From assembly GCF_031453995.1 (NCBI RefSeq), contig NZ_JAVDPZ010000008.1, forward strand, positions 62,001 to 126,000: a stretch of DNA of 64,000 bases, read 5' to 3'. The notes under the pieces were generated by a model. That model saw only the letters and a list, made by a program, of their open reading frames with translations. It made no database searches and had not been told where the DNA came from. This stretch comes from Nitrobacter vulgaris. Lineage in GTDB: Bacteria; Pseudomonadota; Alphaproteobacteria; Rhizobiales; Xanthobacteraceae. A program made the translations under genes and the position numbers. Positions 16,866-25,302 of this stretch are shown one piece after another (position 1 is the first letter of the stretch; each line of letters opens with the position of its first letter).

Positions 16866-18125
16866 TCAGCGCTTTGGCAATTCTGCCGCCTTCATCACCT
16901 CCCGCGCCGCCCGCTCGCCGCTGTCGCGTGCGCCGTGCGCCGTGGAGAAAAAGTTCGGTGAAGTGGCTTCGCCGGCAAAAAACAGTCGGCCGTCAACGGG
17001 CGCGGCCAGCGCGGCGCGGTCGCCGGCATGCCCGGGCAGGGCGTGGGAATAGGCGCCTTGCGCGAAAGGATCGCTGGCCCAATGCGATTCCGCGAGCGGT
17101 TTCAGCTTGCTGCGAAAACCGGAACCGAGCAGCGCCGCGATCTCGTCGATCGCCTGCGCGGCGAATGCGCCATCGCCGGCGTCTTCCAGTTCGCGCGCGA
17201 AGCTGCCGCCGAAAAACCCCTCGATGCAGGGCTGGCCGAACGGGCGCAAGTGATACGTTCCCATCTTGGTCCGCATGGTGGCGCCGCTCAGGTTGCCGTC
17301 CTTTGGCACCATGCCTTCCGGATCGTCGAGAGCCAGTATGACCTTGTCGTCGACGCCAAGCGGCAGGCCGGCCGCGGCGTCCAATTTTGCGGGCAGCTCG
17401 GGATGGAAGCGGATCGATTCGTTCGCGAGCAGGTTGGTCGGCACGGTGACGATTACCTGCGTCGCGGACAGTTCGCCTTTCGATGTTTCGATACGGATAC
17501 GCCGGCCGGAATGATCAATGCGCCAAACCTGCGTGTTCAGCACCAGCGGGCACGGCTTGGCGTAGGCCGCGATCAGCGCGCCGTAGCCGCGGCGCACCCG
17601 CCAGTTTACCCGTGTATCTTCGTAGGTGCTCGTGTCGCGAACCGAGACGCCGTCGAGTTCGCAGCCGTTCACATAGGTCGAGATGGCGTCGATCATCGGA
17701 TTCCAGCGGTTGCCTTGTTCGAGATAGCGACTGGCGGAGTCATCGGCATCGTTCTTTGCTGCTTGCTGGAGGCGTTCATCGAACGCATCCAGCGCCGCGA
17801 GGAAGTCCTCGTGCTCGGCCATCGGAAATCCGGCATCAAGGCCGCGCTTGCGCCATGGGGGTGGTGTCTTGTCGATTTCGAAGCCGAGCTTGCCTGCGAC
17901 CGGAACGAAGGAGTTCCTGTCGGCCGAATGCAGCCAGCCGCAGCCGAGATCGAAGACAATGCCGGGGGCGGGGACAATGGTGTGGGCGCGTCCACCGACC
18001 CTGTCGCGGGCTTCGAGCACGACGACGGAGAGGCCGGAGTCTTTCAATGCATCGGCCGCGCCGAGCCCGGCGGCGCCGGCTCCGATAATGGCGACATCGA
18101 TATTGGAGGGGAGATTTCGCGACAT
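16866..18125 (-). CDS. FAD-dependent flavin amine oxidase family protein
   Basis: A 419-residue flavoenzyme. The dinucleotide-binding motif IIGAGAAGLGAADAL is at residues 13-27, followed by VVLEARDRVGGRAHT. The C-terminal FAD-contacting segment RLFFAGEATSPNFFSTAHGA is typical of monoamine/polyamine oxidases. There is no signal peptide, so it is probably cytoplasmic. The substrate is not predictable. It starts 12 bases after the mutS stop, so it may be co-transcribed with mutS. Confidence 0.9.
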   Translation of the reverse strand: MSRNLPSNIDVAIIGAGAAGLGAADALKDSGLSVVVLEARDRVGGRAHTIVPAPGIVFDLGCGWLHSADRNSFVPVAGKLGFEIDKTPPPWRKRGLDAGFPMAEHEDFLAALDAFDERLQQAAKNDADDSASRYLEQGNRWNPMIDAISTYVNGCELDGVSVRDTSTYEDTRVNWRVRRGYGALIAAYAKPCPLVLNTQVWRIDHSGRRIRIETSKGELSATQVIVTVPTNLLANESIRFHPELPAKLDAAAGLPLGVDDKVILALDDPEGMVPKDGNLSGATMRTKMGTYHLRPFGQPCIEGFFGGSFARELEDAGDGAFAAQAIDEIAALLGSGFRSKLKPLAESHWASDPFAQGAYSHALPGHAGDRAALAAPVDGRLFFAGEATSPNFFSTAHGARDSGERAAREVMKAAELPKR

Positions 18126-18136
18126 CGCAACACTGA

Positions 18137-20863
18137 TTACTGTTTCGGCAGTTTCGCCTTGAGCGCGTAGAGCGCTTCCAGCGCCTCGCGCGGGGACATC
18201 TCGTCCGGATGCAGGGATTTCAACGCTTCGATCAATTGAACGGTTTCGCTCGGCGGTGCGGATTCGCCGGCGGCGCGCGCCGGAACCGCAAACAACGGCA
18301 GATCGTCCACCAGCGTTCGCACGGTCGATCCGCGATCCTGCGCCTCCAGTTTCGCCAGCACCGATTTGGCGCGCGCGATGACCGACGGCGGTAGCCCGGC
18401 GAGCTTGGCCACCTGGATGCCGTAAGACCGGTCGGCGGCGCCGGGCAGCACCTCATGCAGAAACACCACCTCGCCGTGCCATTCCTTGACCCGCACGGCG
18501 GCGTTGAACAGCCGCGGCAGCTTTGCCGAAAGCGCGGTGAGTTCGTGATAGTGCGTCGCAAACAGCCCGCGGCACTTGTTGGCCTCATGCAGGTGCTCGA
18601 TCGTCGCCCATGCGATCGATAGGCCGTCGAATGTCGCGGTGCCGCGACCGATTTCGTCCAGGATAACCAGCGCGCGTTCCGACGCCTGATTGAGGATGAT
18701 GGCGGTTTCCACCATCTCGACCATGAAAGTCGAACGCCCGCGCGCCAGATCGTCGGCTGCGCCCACGCGTGAGAACAGCCGGTCGACGATGCCGATGCGC
18801 GCGCGGCGCGCCGGCACGAAACTGCCGGTCTGCGCCATCAACGCGATCAGCGCGTTCTGGCGCAAGAAGGTGGATTTTCCGGCCATGTTCGGGCCGGTGA
18901 GCAGCCAGATCTGCCCCGATGTCTGGCTTGGGATTGGCGACAGATCACAGGCGTTGGCGATGAACGGATGGCCGGCGCGCTTCAGCGCCTGCTCGACCAC
19001 CGGATGCCGCCCGCCTTCGACGGCGAAGCTGAGTGAGTTATCAACATCCGGCCGGGTGTAGTTCTCGTCGATCGCGAGCTTTGCGAGCGATGCCGCGACG
19101 TCCAACTGCGCAAAGGCGTGCGCAGCGTTGCGTAGCTCGTCGCCATTCTGGATTGCCATCTCGGCAAGCCGGTCAAAAATCTCGAGTTCAAGACCAAGCG
19201 CGCGGTCGCCGGCATTGGCGATCCTGGCTTCGATTTCACCGAGCTCCGATGTTGTGAAACGCACTTGACCGGCCAGCGTCTGGCGATGGATGAAGGTGGC
19301 GTTGAGCGGCGCGCTCATCAATCGGTCGCTGTGCTGCGCGGTCACCTCGACGAAATAGCCGAGTACGTTGTTGTGGCGGATCTTGAGCGTCTTGATGCCG
19401 GTCTCCTCGGCGTAGCGCGCCTGCATCGCCGCGACGACGAGACGTGAATCGTCGCGCAGCTTGCGCGCTTCGTCGAGCGCGCTCTCGTAGCCTTCGCGGA
19501 CAAACCCACCCTCGCGCTTCATCAGCGGCAGGTTTTCGGACAGCGCATCACCGAGTTCGCGCGCGAGATCGCGGGACGGCCGCCGCAGCGACTGCATCGC
19601 CGCGGCGATGTCCGCCGGTGGATCGGAAAACTCCTCAAGCCGCGCGAGCGCCTGGCCCGCCGCCAGCATACCGTCGCGCAGGCCGGCGAGGTCGCGCGGC
19701 CCGCCGCGCCCAACCGAGAGTCGCGCCAGCGCCCGCGACATGTCAGGAGCAGTCCGCAGGATGGTGCGGATGTCGTCTCGTGCCGGGCTGTCGGATGTAA
19801 ATGCGGCGACGGCATCGAGCCGCCGTGTAATCGCGGTCGTGTCGGTTAGCGGGGCCGCCAGCCGTTGTGCCAGGAGGCGCGATCCCGCCGCCGTCATTGT
19901 GAGATCAATGGCGTCGAGCAGCGAACCGCGCCGTTCGCCGGCGAGCGTGCGCGTCAGTTCGAGGTTGGCGCGGGTGGCGGGATCGACGGCCATGGTGCTG
20001 CCGGACGCCTCGCGTGATGGCGGCGAGAGCGGTGGCCGTTGGCTAATCTGAGTGCGATCGATGTAGGTGACGGCGGCGGCGGCCGCGGTCGCTTCCAGCC
20101 GTGACATGGCGCTGAGGCCATCCATGGTGGCGACCGCGAAATAATCGCACAGTCGACGTTCGGCGGTCGCGCTGTCGAACACGTCGCGGGTCAACGGCGT
20201 CACCGACGGCAATTCGCGCAGCAGGGCGCGCAAGTCCGGATCGCCATGAAGTGCGTCGGATACGATCACCTCGTTGGGATTGATGCGCGCGAGCGTCGCC
20301 CCGAGTTCACCCGCCCCGCATTCGGTGACCATGAACTCGGCGGTCGAGATGTCGATCCAGGCCAGTGCGAAGCGATCGCCCCCGGAGGACGCTTGCGCCC
20401 TCGCCAATGCCAGCAGGTAATTGTTGGCCTTGGCGTCGAGCAGCGTGTCTTCGGTCAGCGTTCCCGGCGTGACGAGCCGGACCACGTCGCGGCGAACCAC
20501 GCTCTTGTTGCCGCGCTTGCGCGCTGCAGACGGATCCTCCGTCTGCTCGCACACTGCGACGCGGTGGCCGGCTGCGATCAGCCGGTGCAGGTAATCGTCG
20601 GAGCGTTCGACCGGAACGCCGCACATCGGAATATCCGCGCCCTGATGCTTGCCGCGTTTGGTCAGGGTGATGCCGAGCGCGCGCGAGGCGATTTCGGCAT
20701 CCTCGAAGAACAGCTCGTAGAAATCGCCCATTCGGTAGAACAGCAAGAGGCCGGGATTGGCCGCTTTTATTTCAAGGTACTGTTCCATCATCGGCGTAAC
20801 CCGCGTCGCCTCAACAGGGGCGGCCGGGTTCGGTGATGGCGGCATGGTGCGCTGGATCGTCAT
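18137..20863 (-). CDS. mutS: DNA mismatch repair protein MutS
   Basis: A 908-residue MutS1. The mismatch-reading motif (FYRMGDFYELF) is at about residues 42-52. The core and lever domains follow. The ATPase domain has Walker A GPNMAGKST at about residue 658, the LDEIGRGTATFDG Walker B/D-loop and the FATHYHELT switch. The C-terminal SPREALEALYALKAKLPKQ is the usual dimer/tetramerisation tail. Length is slightly above E. coli MutS (853) and typical for this order. Confidence 0.97.
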   Translation of the reverse strand: MTIQRTMPPSPNPAAPVEATRVTPMMEQYLEIKAANPGLLLFYRMGDFYELFFEDAEIASRALGITLTKRGKHQGADIPMCGVPVERSDDYLHRLIAAGHRVAVCEQTEDPSAARKRGNKSVVRRDVVRLVTPGTLTEDTLLDAKANNYLLALARAQASSGGDRFALAWIDISTAEFMVTECGAGELGATLARINPNEVIVSDALHGDPDLRALLRELPSVTPLTRDVFDSATAERRLCDYFAVATMDGLSAMSRLEATAAAAAVTYIDRTQISQRPPLSPPSREASGSTMAVDPATRANLELTRTLAGERRGSLLDAIDLTMTAAGSRLLAQRLAAPLTDTTAITRRLDAVAAFTSDSPARDDIRTILRTAPDMSRALARLSVGRGGPRDLAGLRDGMLAAGQALARLEEFSDPPADIAAAMQSLRRPSRDLARELGDALSENLPLMKREGGFVREGYESALDEARKLRDDSRLVVAAMQARYAEETGIKTLKIRHNNVLGYFVEVTAQHSDRLMSAPLNATFIHRQTLAGQVRFTTSELGEIEARIANAGDRALGLELEIFDRLAEMAIQNGDELRNAAHAFAQLDVAASLAKLAIDENYTRPDVDNSLSFAVEGGRHPVVEQALKRAGHPFIANACDLSPIPSQTSGQIWLLTGPNMAGKSTFLRQNALIALMAQTGSFVPARRARIGIVDRLFSRVGAADDLARGRSTFMVEMVETAIILNQASERALVILDEIGRGTATFDGLSIAWATIEHLHEANKCRGLFATHYHELTALSAKLPRLFNAAVRVKEWHGEVVFLHEVLPGAADRSYGIQVAKLAGLPPSVIARAKSVLAKLEAQDRGSTVRTLVDDLPLFAVPARAAGESAPPSETVQLIEALKSLHPDEMSPREALEALYALKAKLPKQ

Positions 20864-20959
20864 GGCGGCGAAGCTACAAAGTTTCGCCGCCGGCTCCTAC
20901 GGCATTGCGGCGGTCGTGCGCCTTTTCCACGCATCGCTTCGCGTTTAATAGCTCTTGGA

Positions 20960-21832
20960 TCAGGGCACGATTGCCCATGCCCCCACAAGCCGCGGGTAGA
21001 AAACGCAATATTCGTCGGAAGCGGCCTCCTGCAAAAGCCGCTGGCGTAGCGTATCGATTTCCACGGTTTTCTCGGTCGCTATTCCCAGCTTCACGATCGC
21101 CGGCAGCAGGCTGCGCACAGAGTCGACCAGGAAGTCTATCCCCGCCTCGTCGTCAGCGGTCGTTATCCGGGTGAGCCCAGCCATCTGCGGTGTCAAACCT
21201 GCGGCACGGAACGTACTGAACAGCGCTACCCCCATATCGAGCTGGCGCCCGCTCCGGCGATAAACCTCACCCACCCAGCCGATACACTGTTGGAAAAATG
21301 TCAACGGCGGGTGGACCGCTGCCGTACTCAGATCAAATTCAATAAACGACAAGATCGCGCCCGTCCGCAACCGGTTCCGCAGTCCGCTCAGCGCCTCCGC
21401 TGGGTTCGCAAGATGGATAAGGATGAATCGGCCTATGACCGCATCGAACTGAGAACAGTCTTCAAGGCTTTCGAGCGTCCCCGGCGAAAAACTTGCCCAA
21501 GGCTTGCCGTCGGCATCAAGTCGCATCCGCGCAATCGCGAGCGCCTCGGCAGCCGGATCGATTCCCTTTACGGTTCCCTCTTGGGAAACAAGGTCTGCAG
21601 CAATCAGGGAAACATCGCCAACGCCGCAACCAATATCAAGAACGTGCATCGCCTTTTTCAAGCCGGCGCGCACGAGAAGATCACGCGTGAGATCGGAGAA
21701 TAACGCTCCCTGGCGGCGAAGCCTCTCAAGTTCTCGGTCGGAATGGCCCAACACATAATCCGTGCGGATCTTGCCATCCTGATCTTCGACCGCTGCAGTG
21801 CTGGCTTCGGAAGGAGGTGCCGAACAACTCAC
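20960..21832 (-). CDS. Class I SAM-dependent methyltransferase
   Basis: 290 residues from GTG 21832, preceded by TAGGAG at good spacing. The SAM-binding motif I is VLDIGCGVGDVSLIAADL at about residue 64. An acidic end of strand 2 (VKGIDPAAEALAIAR) and motif IV FDAVIGRFILIHL follow. The C-terminal half is variable and may hold the substrate pocket. It is divergent from an alpha/beta-hydrolase gene across 68 bases, so the two may act on related small molecules. The substrate is unknown. Confidence 0.88.
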   Translation of the reverse strand: MSCSAPPSEASTAAVEDQDGKIRTDYVLGHSDRELERLRRQGALFSDLTRDLLVRAGLKKAMHVLDIGCGVGDVSLIAADLVSQEGTVKGIDPAAEALAIARMRLDADGKPWASFSPGTLESLEDCSQFDAVIGRFILIHLANPAEALSGLRNRLRTGAILSFIEFDLSTAAVHPPLTFFQQCIGWVGEVYRRSGRQLDMGVALFSTFRAAGLTPQMAGLTRITTADDEAGIDFLVDSVRSLLPAIVKLGIATEKTVEIDTLRQRLLQEAASDEYCVFYPRLVGAWAIVP

Positions 21833-21900
21833 AAATGTCTCCTAAATCTTTAACACCTCTTGCGTCTTATCGTGCCTAAGCTGGGAACAGAGGTAGGGCG

Positions 21901-22761
21901 ATGTTGTCGCGCACGATCAGTACATCGCAAGGGCAAATGGCGTTCCTGGAAAATTCAGGGAGCGGCACGCCTGTTGTTTTTATACATGGGAATTCGACCT
22001 GTCGTGACGTATTTCGGCATCAATTCGAAACAACGTGGGCGACGACACAGCACATCATCGCGATCGATCTTCTCGGGCACGGGCAATCGGATGACGCGCT
22101 GGAGCCGCAACAAGCTTACACCATTCCCGGTTATGCTGCCACGCTGATCGAGGCTTTACGATCATTGAATATCACGCGCGCGGCGCTTGTTGGCTGGTCG
22201 CTGGGTGGGCACATCAGCCTCGAAATGGTCGGGCAGGGATTCGAAGCTTCCGGTGTTATGCTGGTCGGAGCGCCGCCCATCAGGCGCGGTATTCTGGGAA
22301 TGGTCCGCGGCTTTCGAATCCAGCGCGATCTGCTGCTCGCAACAAAAAGCGTTCTGAATGCGCACGAGATCAGCCGATTCGCGCGTGTCTGCGTCGGGGA
22401 GAAGCACGCGGCGCGGTTCCACGACACAATCGCTCGCACGGACGGTCGCGCACGTCAGATCCTGGGCCGTGGGTTGATAGCTGGGCTAGGCGTCGATCAA
22501 CGCTGGATCGTCGAAAAGCTGTCAACACCGATTGCCGCCGTCAACGGTTCTGAGGAGCCGTTTGCACGCCTCGACTACGTGGCAAGCATCTCCTACAGGT
22601 CACTTTGGGACCATTCCTGCCATATCATCGACGGTGTCGGCCACGCGCCCTTTCTCGAAGCGCCCGAGCGGTTCAATCCGCTGCTATTCCGCTTTCTGAG
22701 CGACATCAATTTCAGCCGCATCGACAATACAACACAGCAACAAAGCTGTAGCGATGCTTGA
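21901..22761 (+). CDS. Alpha/beta-fold hydrolase
   Basis: A 286-residue protein with the oxyanion-hole motif VVFIHGNSTCRDVF and the nucleophile elbow GWSLGGH (Ser at about residue 101). The LLGHGQS loop and a late histidine in IIDGVGHAPFLEAPERF complete the triad. It belongs to the broad epoxide-hydrolase/esterase-like group, with no signal peptide. It is divergently paired with the methyltransferase. Its 3' end abuts a dead transposase fragment, so the region has seen insertion and deletion. Confidence 0.9.
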   Translation: MLSRTISTSQGQMAFLENSGSGTPVVFIHGNSTCRDVFRHQFETTWATTQHIIAIDLLGHGQSDDALEPQQAYTIPGYAATLIEALRSLNITRAALVGWSLGGHISLEMVGQGFEASGVMLVGAPPIRRGILGMVRGFRIQRDLLLATKSVLNAHEISRFARVCVGEKHAARFHDTIARTDGRARQILGRGLIAGLGVDQRWIVEKLSTPIAAVNGSEEPFARLDYVASISYRSLWDHSCHIIDGVGHAPFLEAPERFNPLLFRFLSDINFSRIDNTTQQQSCSDA

Positions 22762-22784
22762 GCGCGGCACGCCAAGCATCCCGA

Positions 22785-23000
22785 GAGCCTGAACCCGGCA
22801 AGTCCCTCAGGCCGTCCTTCATGCATTCGATAGGTCGGTGAACAGGCCTTTATTAAAAGGCTGGCGCAGGACGATGTGCTTTCAGATGCGTCGCATCGAT
22901 CGCGCCAGCGCAGACCGTTTTTGATGACGAAGACGATGCCGCTGATCGCCCCGTCGATCGTCACTCCTCGCAGTTCCGCACGGCAGCGGCTCGGCCTGGT
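22785..23000 (-). pseudogene. IS5-family transposase remnant
   Basis: On the minus strand, TIDGAISGIVFVIKNGLRWRD (22900-22961) matches the start of the DUF4096-type N-terminal domain of IS5-group transposases. It joins directly to IDATHLKAHRPAPAF, which in intact copies lies roughly 80 residues further on and carries the first catalytic aspartate. The frame then shifts and meets stops (TAATAA). So the fragment has an internal deletion, a frameshift and no ends: a decayed insertion sequence. No terminal inverted repeats or target duplication could be recognised. Confidence 0.7.
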
Positions 23001-23096
23001 CCATTATGCTGCATTGCAACACGAACCAAAATTTGTCGGGTGATGATGCTGAAGGGGGAGCAGAACCGGCTTAAACGGGTTAGATGAGTGAATCGA

Positions 23097-23588
23097 ATGA
23101 CCGCGACGAGACCGACATTCCCCGTTCCGGGGCACGACCATGACCGCTGCGCCGCGGAGGCGATCAGCCACGCGGAGCAAATCTGCGCGCGGCGTGCCCA
23201 GAAATTCACGCCTATCCGTCGCCAAGTGCTGCAGGCGCTGCTGTCGAGCCATCGGCCGCTCGGCGCCTATGAAGTGATAGAGGAACTGGCAAAGTCGATG
23301 CCGCGTCCCGCGCCGATCACGGTCTACCGCGCGCTGGATTTTTTGATAGGAAACGGCCTGGTTCACCGTATCGAAAGCCGTAATGCGTTCCTGGCCTGCG
23401 GGCATGACCACGATGAGAGCGCGATGGTGGCGTTTTTGATCTGCGAGCAGTGCGGCTCGGTCGGCGAAATTCCCGCAAGCCGCGTGGCGCAGAGTCTGAG
23501 CGATGCAGCCCGCACCACGGGGTTCACGCCGAAGCTGTCCGTGGTTGAAATTACCGGCACCTGCGCCCATTGCCAGAACGCGCCGTAG
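23097..23588 (+). CDS. zur: Fur family regulator, Zur-like
   Basis: 163 residues from ATG 23097; a GTG at 23088 is an alternative start. It has the Fur winged-helix segment FTPIRRQVLQALLSSHRPLGAYEVIEEL and the PAPITVYRALDFLIGNGLVHRIES recognition region. The dimerisation domain has two CxxC pairs (CEQC and CAHC) for a structural zinc. The spacing, the histidine-rich N-terminus (PGHDHDRC) and the absence of the Fur HHDH motif favour Zur, the zinc-uptake repressor. No zinc transporter lies next to it, so the Zur assignment is by sequence type. Confidence 0.85.
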   Translation: MTATRPTFPVPGHDHDRCAAEAISHAEQICARRAQKFTPIRRQVLQALLSSHRPLGAYEVIEELAKSMPRPAPITVYRALDFLIGNGLVHRIESRNAFLACGHDHDESAMVAFLICEQCGSVGEIPASRVAQSLSDAARTTGFTPKLSVVEITGTCAHCQNAP

Positions 23589-23933
23589 TTCTTGCGATTG
23601 GGCTCTTGCCGGGGCTACGAGGCACGAGGGTTCTTGACGGTGGATGCTTCATGACCTTGACAGGAGACACTCGTCGTCAACTCGCGGCAATGAATGAAGT
23701 GACCATCCGTATATTTTTCGTAAATTTTTCAGTGGTTTAAATGCTTGCCAGCGAATTGTCGGCTTATGGGTTCATAAGTTCTTTGTTTTGGTGTGGGACT
23801 GGCTATCTCATGCCGGGGATGCGGCTTTCGGGCATCGCGGCGTTGTTAAGCAATGCCTGCCTGGCTCGAAACAGCTCTCTCACCCTTCATTGATCCGTTG
23901 CTGGATGTTACGAAAACCTGATATTTGAGCCCC
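23589..23933. other. 345-base intergenic region, relatively AT-rich
   Basis: Between the Zur-like gene and ispG. The stretch 23705-23800 is notably richer in A/T than the surroundings (TATTTTTCGTAAATTTTTCA and neighbours). It most likely holds the ispG promoter. I see no open frame, tRNA or clear hairpin in it. Confidence 0.5.
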
Positions 23934-25226
23934 ATGAACAAGTTCGAAAGTCCGTCGGATATCGACGTCGCAGGCCCAAGCCCGCGGCACACAACCACGC
24001 AAGTGATGGTCGGCAATGTCGCCGTCGGCGGTGGCGCGCCGATCGTGGTGCAATCGATGACCAACACCGACACCGCCGATGTCGAGGGCACGATCGCTCA
24101 GGTCGCAGCCTTGTCGCGCGCCGGCTCGGAAATGGTCCGCATCACGGTGGATCGCGACGAGGCCGCCGCCGCCGTGCCGTATATCCGCGACGGCTTGCGC
24201 AAGCGCGGCATCACCACGCCGCTGATCGGCGATTTCCACTATATCGGCCACAAGCTGCTGGCCGAACATCCAGCCTGCGCGGAAGCGCTCGACAAGTATC
24301 GCATCAATCCGGGCAACGTCGGCTTCAAGAACAAGCGCGACAGCCAGTTCACCGACATCGTCGAAATGGCGATCAAGTACGGCAAGGCGGTGCGGATCGG
24401 CGCCAACTGGGGCTCGCTCGATCAGGAGCTGCTTACCAAGCTGATGGAAGAGAACGCCAATTCGGCGGCGCCGCGCGATGCCCGGGCGGTGACGCGCGAG
24501 GCGATGGTGCAGTCGGCGCTGTTGTCGGCGAAGCGCGCCGAGGAGATCGGCCTGCCGAAGAACAAAATGGTTCTGTCGGCGAAGGTCTCGGCGGTGCAGG
24601 ATCTAATCGCCGTCTATCAGACGCTGGCGTCGCGGTCGGACTACGCGATCCATCTCGGCCTCACCGAAGCCGGCATGGGCTCGAAAGGCATCGTCGCCTC
24701 AAGCGCCGCGCTTGGCATTCTGCTCCAGCAAGGCATCGGCGATACCATCCGCATCTCGCTGACGCCCGAGCCCGGCGGCGACCGCACGCTGGAAGTTCAG
24801 GTCGCGCAGGAACTGTTGCAGACCATGGGCTTCCGGACCTTCGTGCCGCTGGTCGCGGCATGTCCCGGCTGCGGGCGCACCACCTCGACCACGTTCCAGG
24901 AACTGGCGCGATCGATCCAGGACTTCATCCGCGACGAGATGCCGAACTGGAAGGCGCAGTATCCCGGTGTGGAGCAGCTCAACGTCGCGGTCATGGGCTG
25001 CATCGTCAATGGCCCCGGCGAATCGAAGCACGCCGATATCGGCATCTCGTTGCCCGGCACCGGCGAGGCGCCGGCGGCGCCCGTCTTCGTCGACGGCAAG
25101 AAGTTCAAGACCTTGCGCGGGCCGGCGATCGCGCAGGACTTCAAGGCGCTGGTGATCGATTACATCGAGCAGCGATATGGTAACGGCGCCAAGGCGCGGG
25201 CCGAAGCGGTGAGCGCGGCGGAGTGA
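23934..25226 (+). CDS. ispG: 4-hydroxy-3-methylbut-2-en-1-yl diphosphate synthase
   Basis: About 430 residues from ATG 23934; an in-frame TTG nine bases upstream is possible. IspG makes HMBPP from methylerythritol cyclodiphosphate in the non-mevalonate isoprenoid pathway and carries a [4Fe-4S] cluster. The cluster cysteines are visible in CPGCGRTTSTTFQ and MGCIVNGPGESKHADIG. The N-terminal TIM-barrel part includes VQSMTNTDTADVEGT and INPGNVGFKNK. A polyprenyl synthase gene 3 kb away uses the pathway's product, although the two are not in one operon. Confidence 0.97.
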   Translation: MNKFESPSDIDVAGPSPRHTTTQVMVGNVAVGGGAPIVVQSMTNTDTADVEGTIAQVAALSRAGSEMVRITVDRDEAAAAVPYIRDGLRKRGITTPLIGDFHYIGHKLLAEHPACAEALDKYRINPGNVGFKNKRDSQFTDIVEMAIKYGKAVRIGANWGSLDQELLTKLMEENANSAAPRDARAVTREAMVQSALLSAKRAEEIGLPKNKMVLSAKVSAVQDLIAVYQTLASRSDYAIHLGLTEAGMGSKGIVASSAALGILLQQGIGDTIRISLTPEPGGDRTLEVQVAQELLQTMGFRTFVPLVAACPGCGRTTSTTFQELARSIQDFIRDEMPNWKAQYPGVEQLNVAVMGCIVNGPGESKHADIGISLPGTGEAPAAPVFVDGKKFKTLRGPAIAQDFKALVIDYIEQRYGNGAKARAEAVSAAE

Positions 25227-25250
25227 GGCCGTCTCCTGAATCGCGTGAGA

Positions 25251-25282
25251 TCAATATGCCGGCTTCTCAGCCGTCATATTGA
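25251..25282. terminator. Hairpin between convergent ispG and antiporter genes
   Basis: TCAATATG pairs with CATATTGA, extended inward by CGGC/GCCG with one mismatch, around loop TTCTCA. It lies between two converging genes, where a bidirectional terminator is expected, but there is no clear T-tract on either side. Confidence 0.5.
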
Positions 25283-25302
25283 CGGAGCGCTCGTCGTATT
25301 CC

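Noticed and set aside
17028..18170. Plus-strand frame of 380 codons opposite the amine oxidase
   Set aside because: Antisense shadow; the minus strand has clear FAD motifs.
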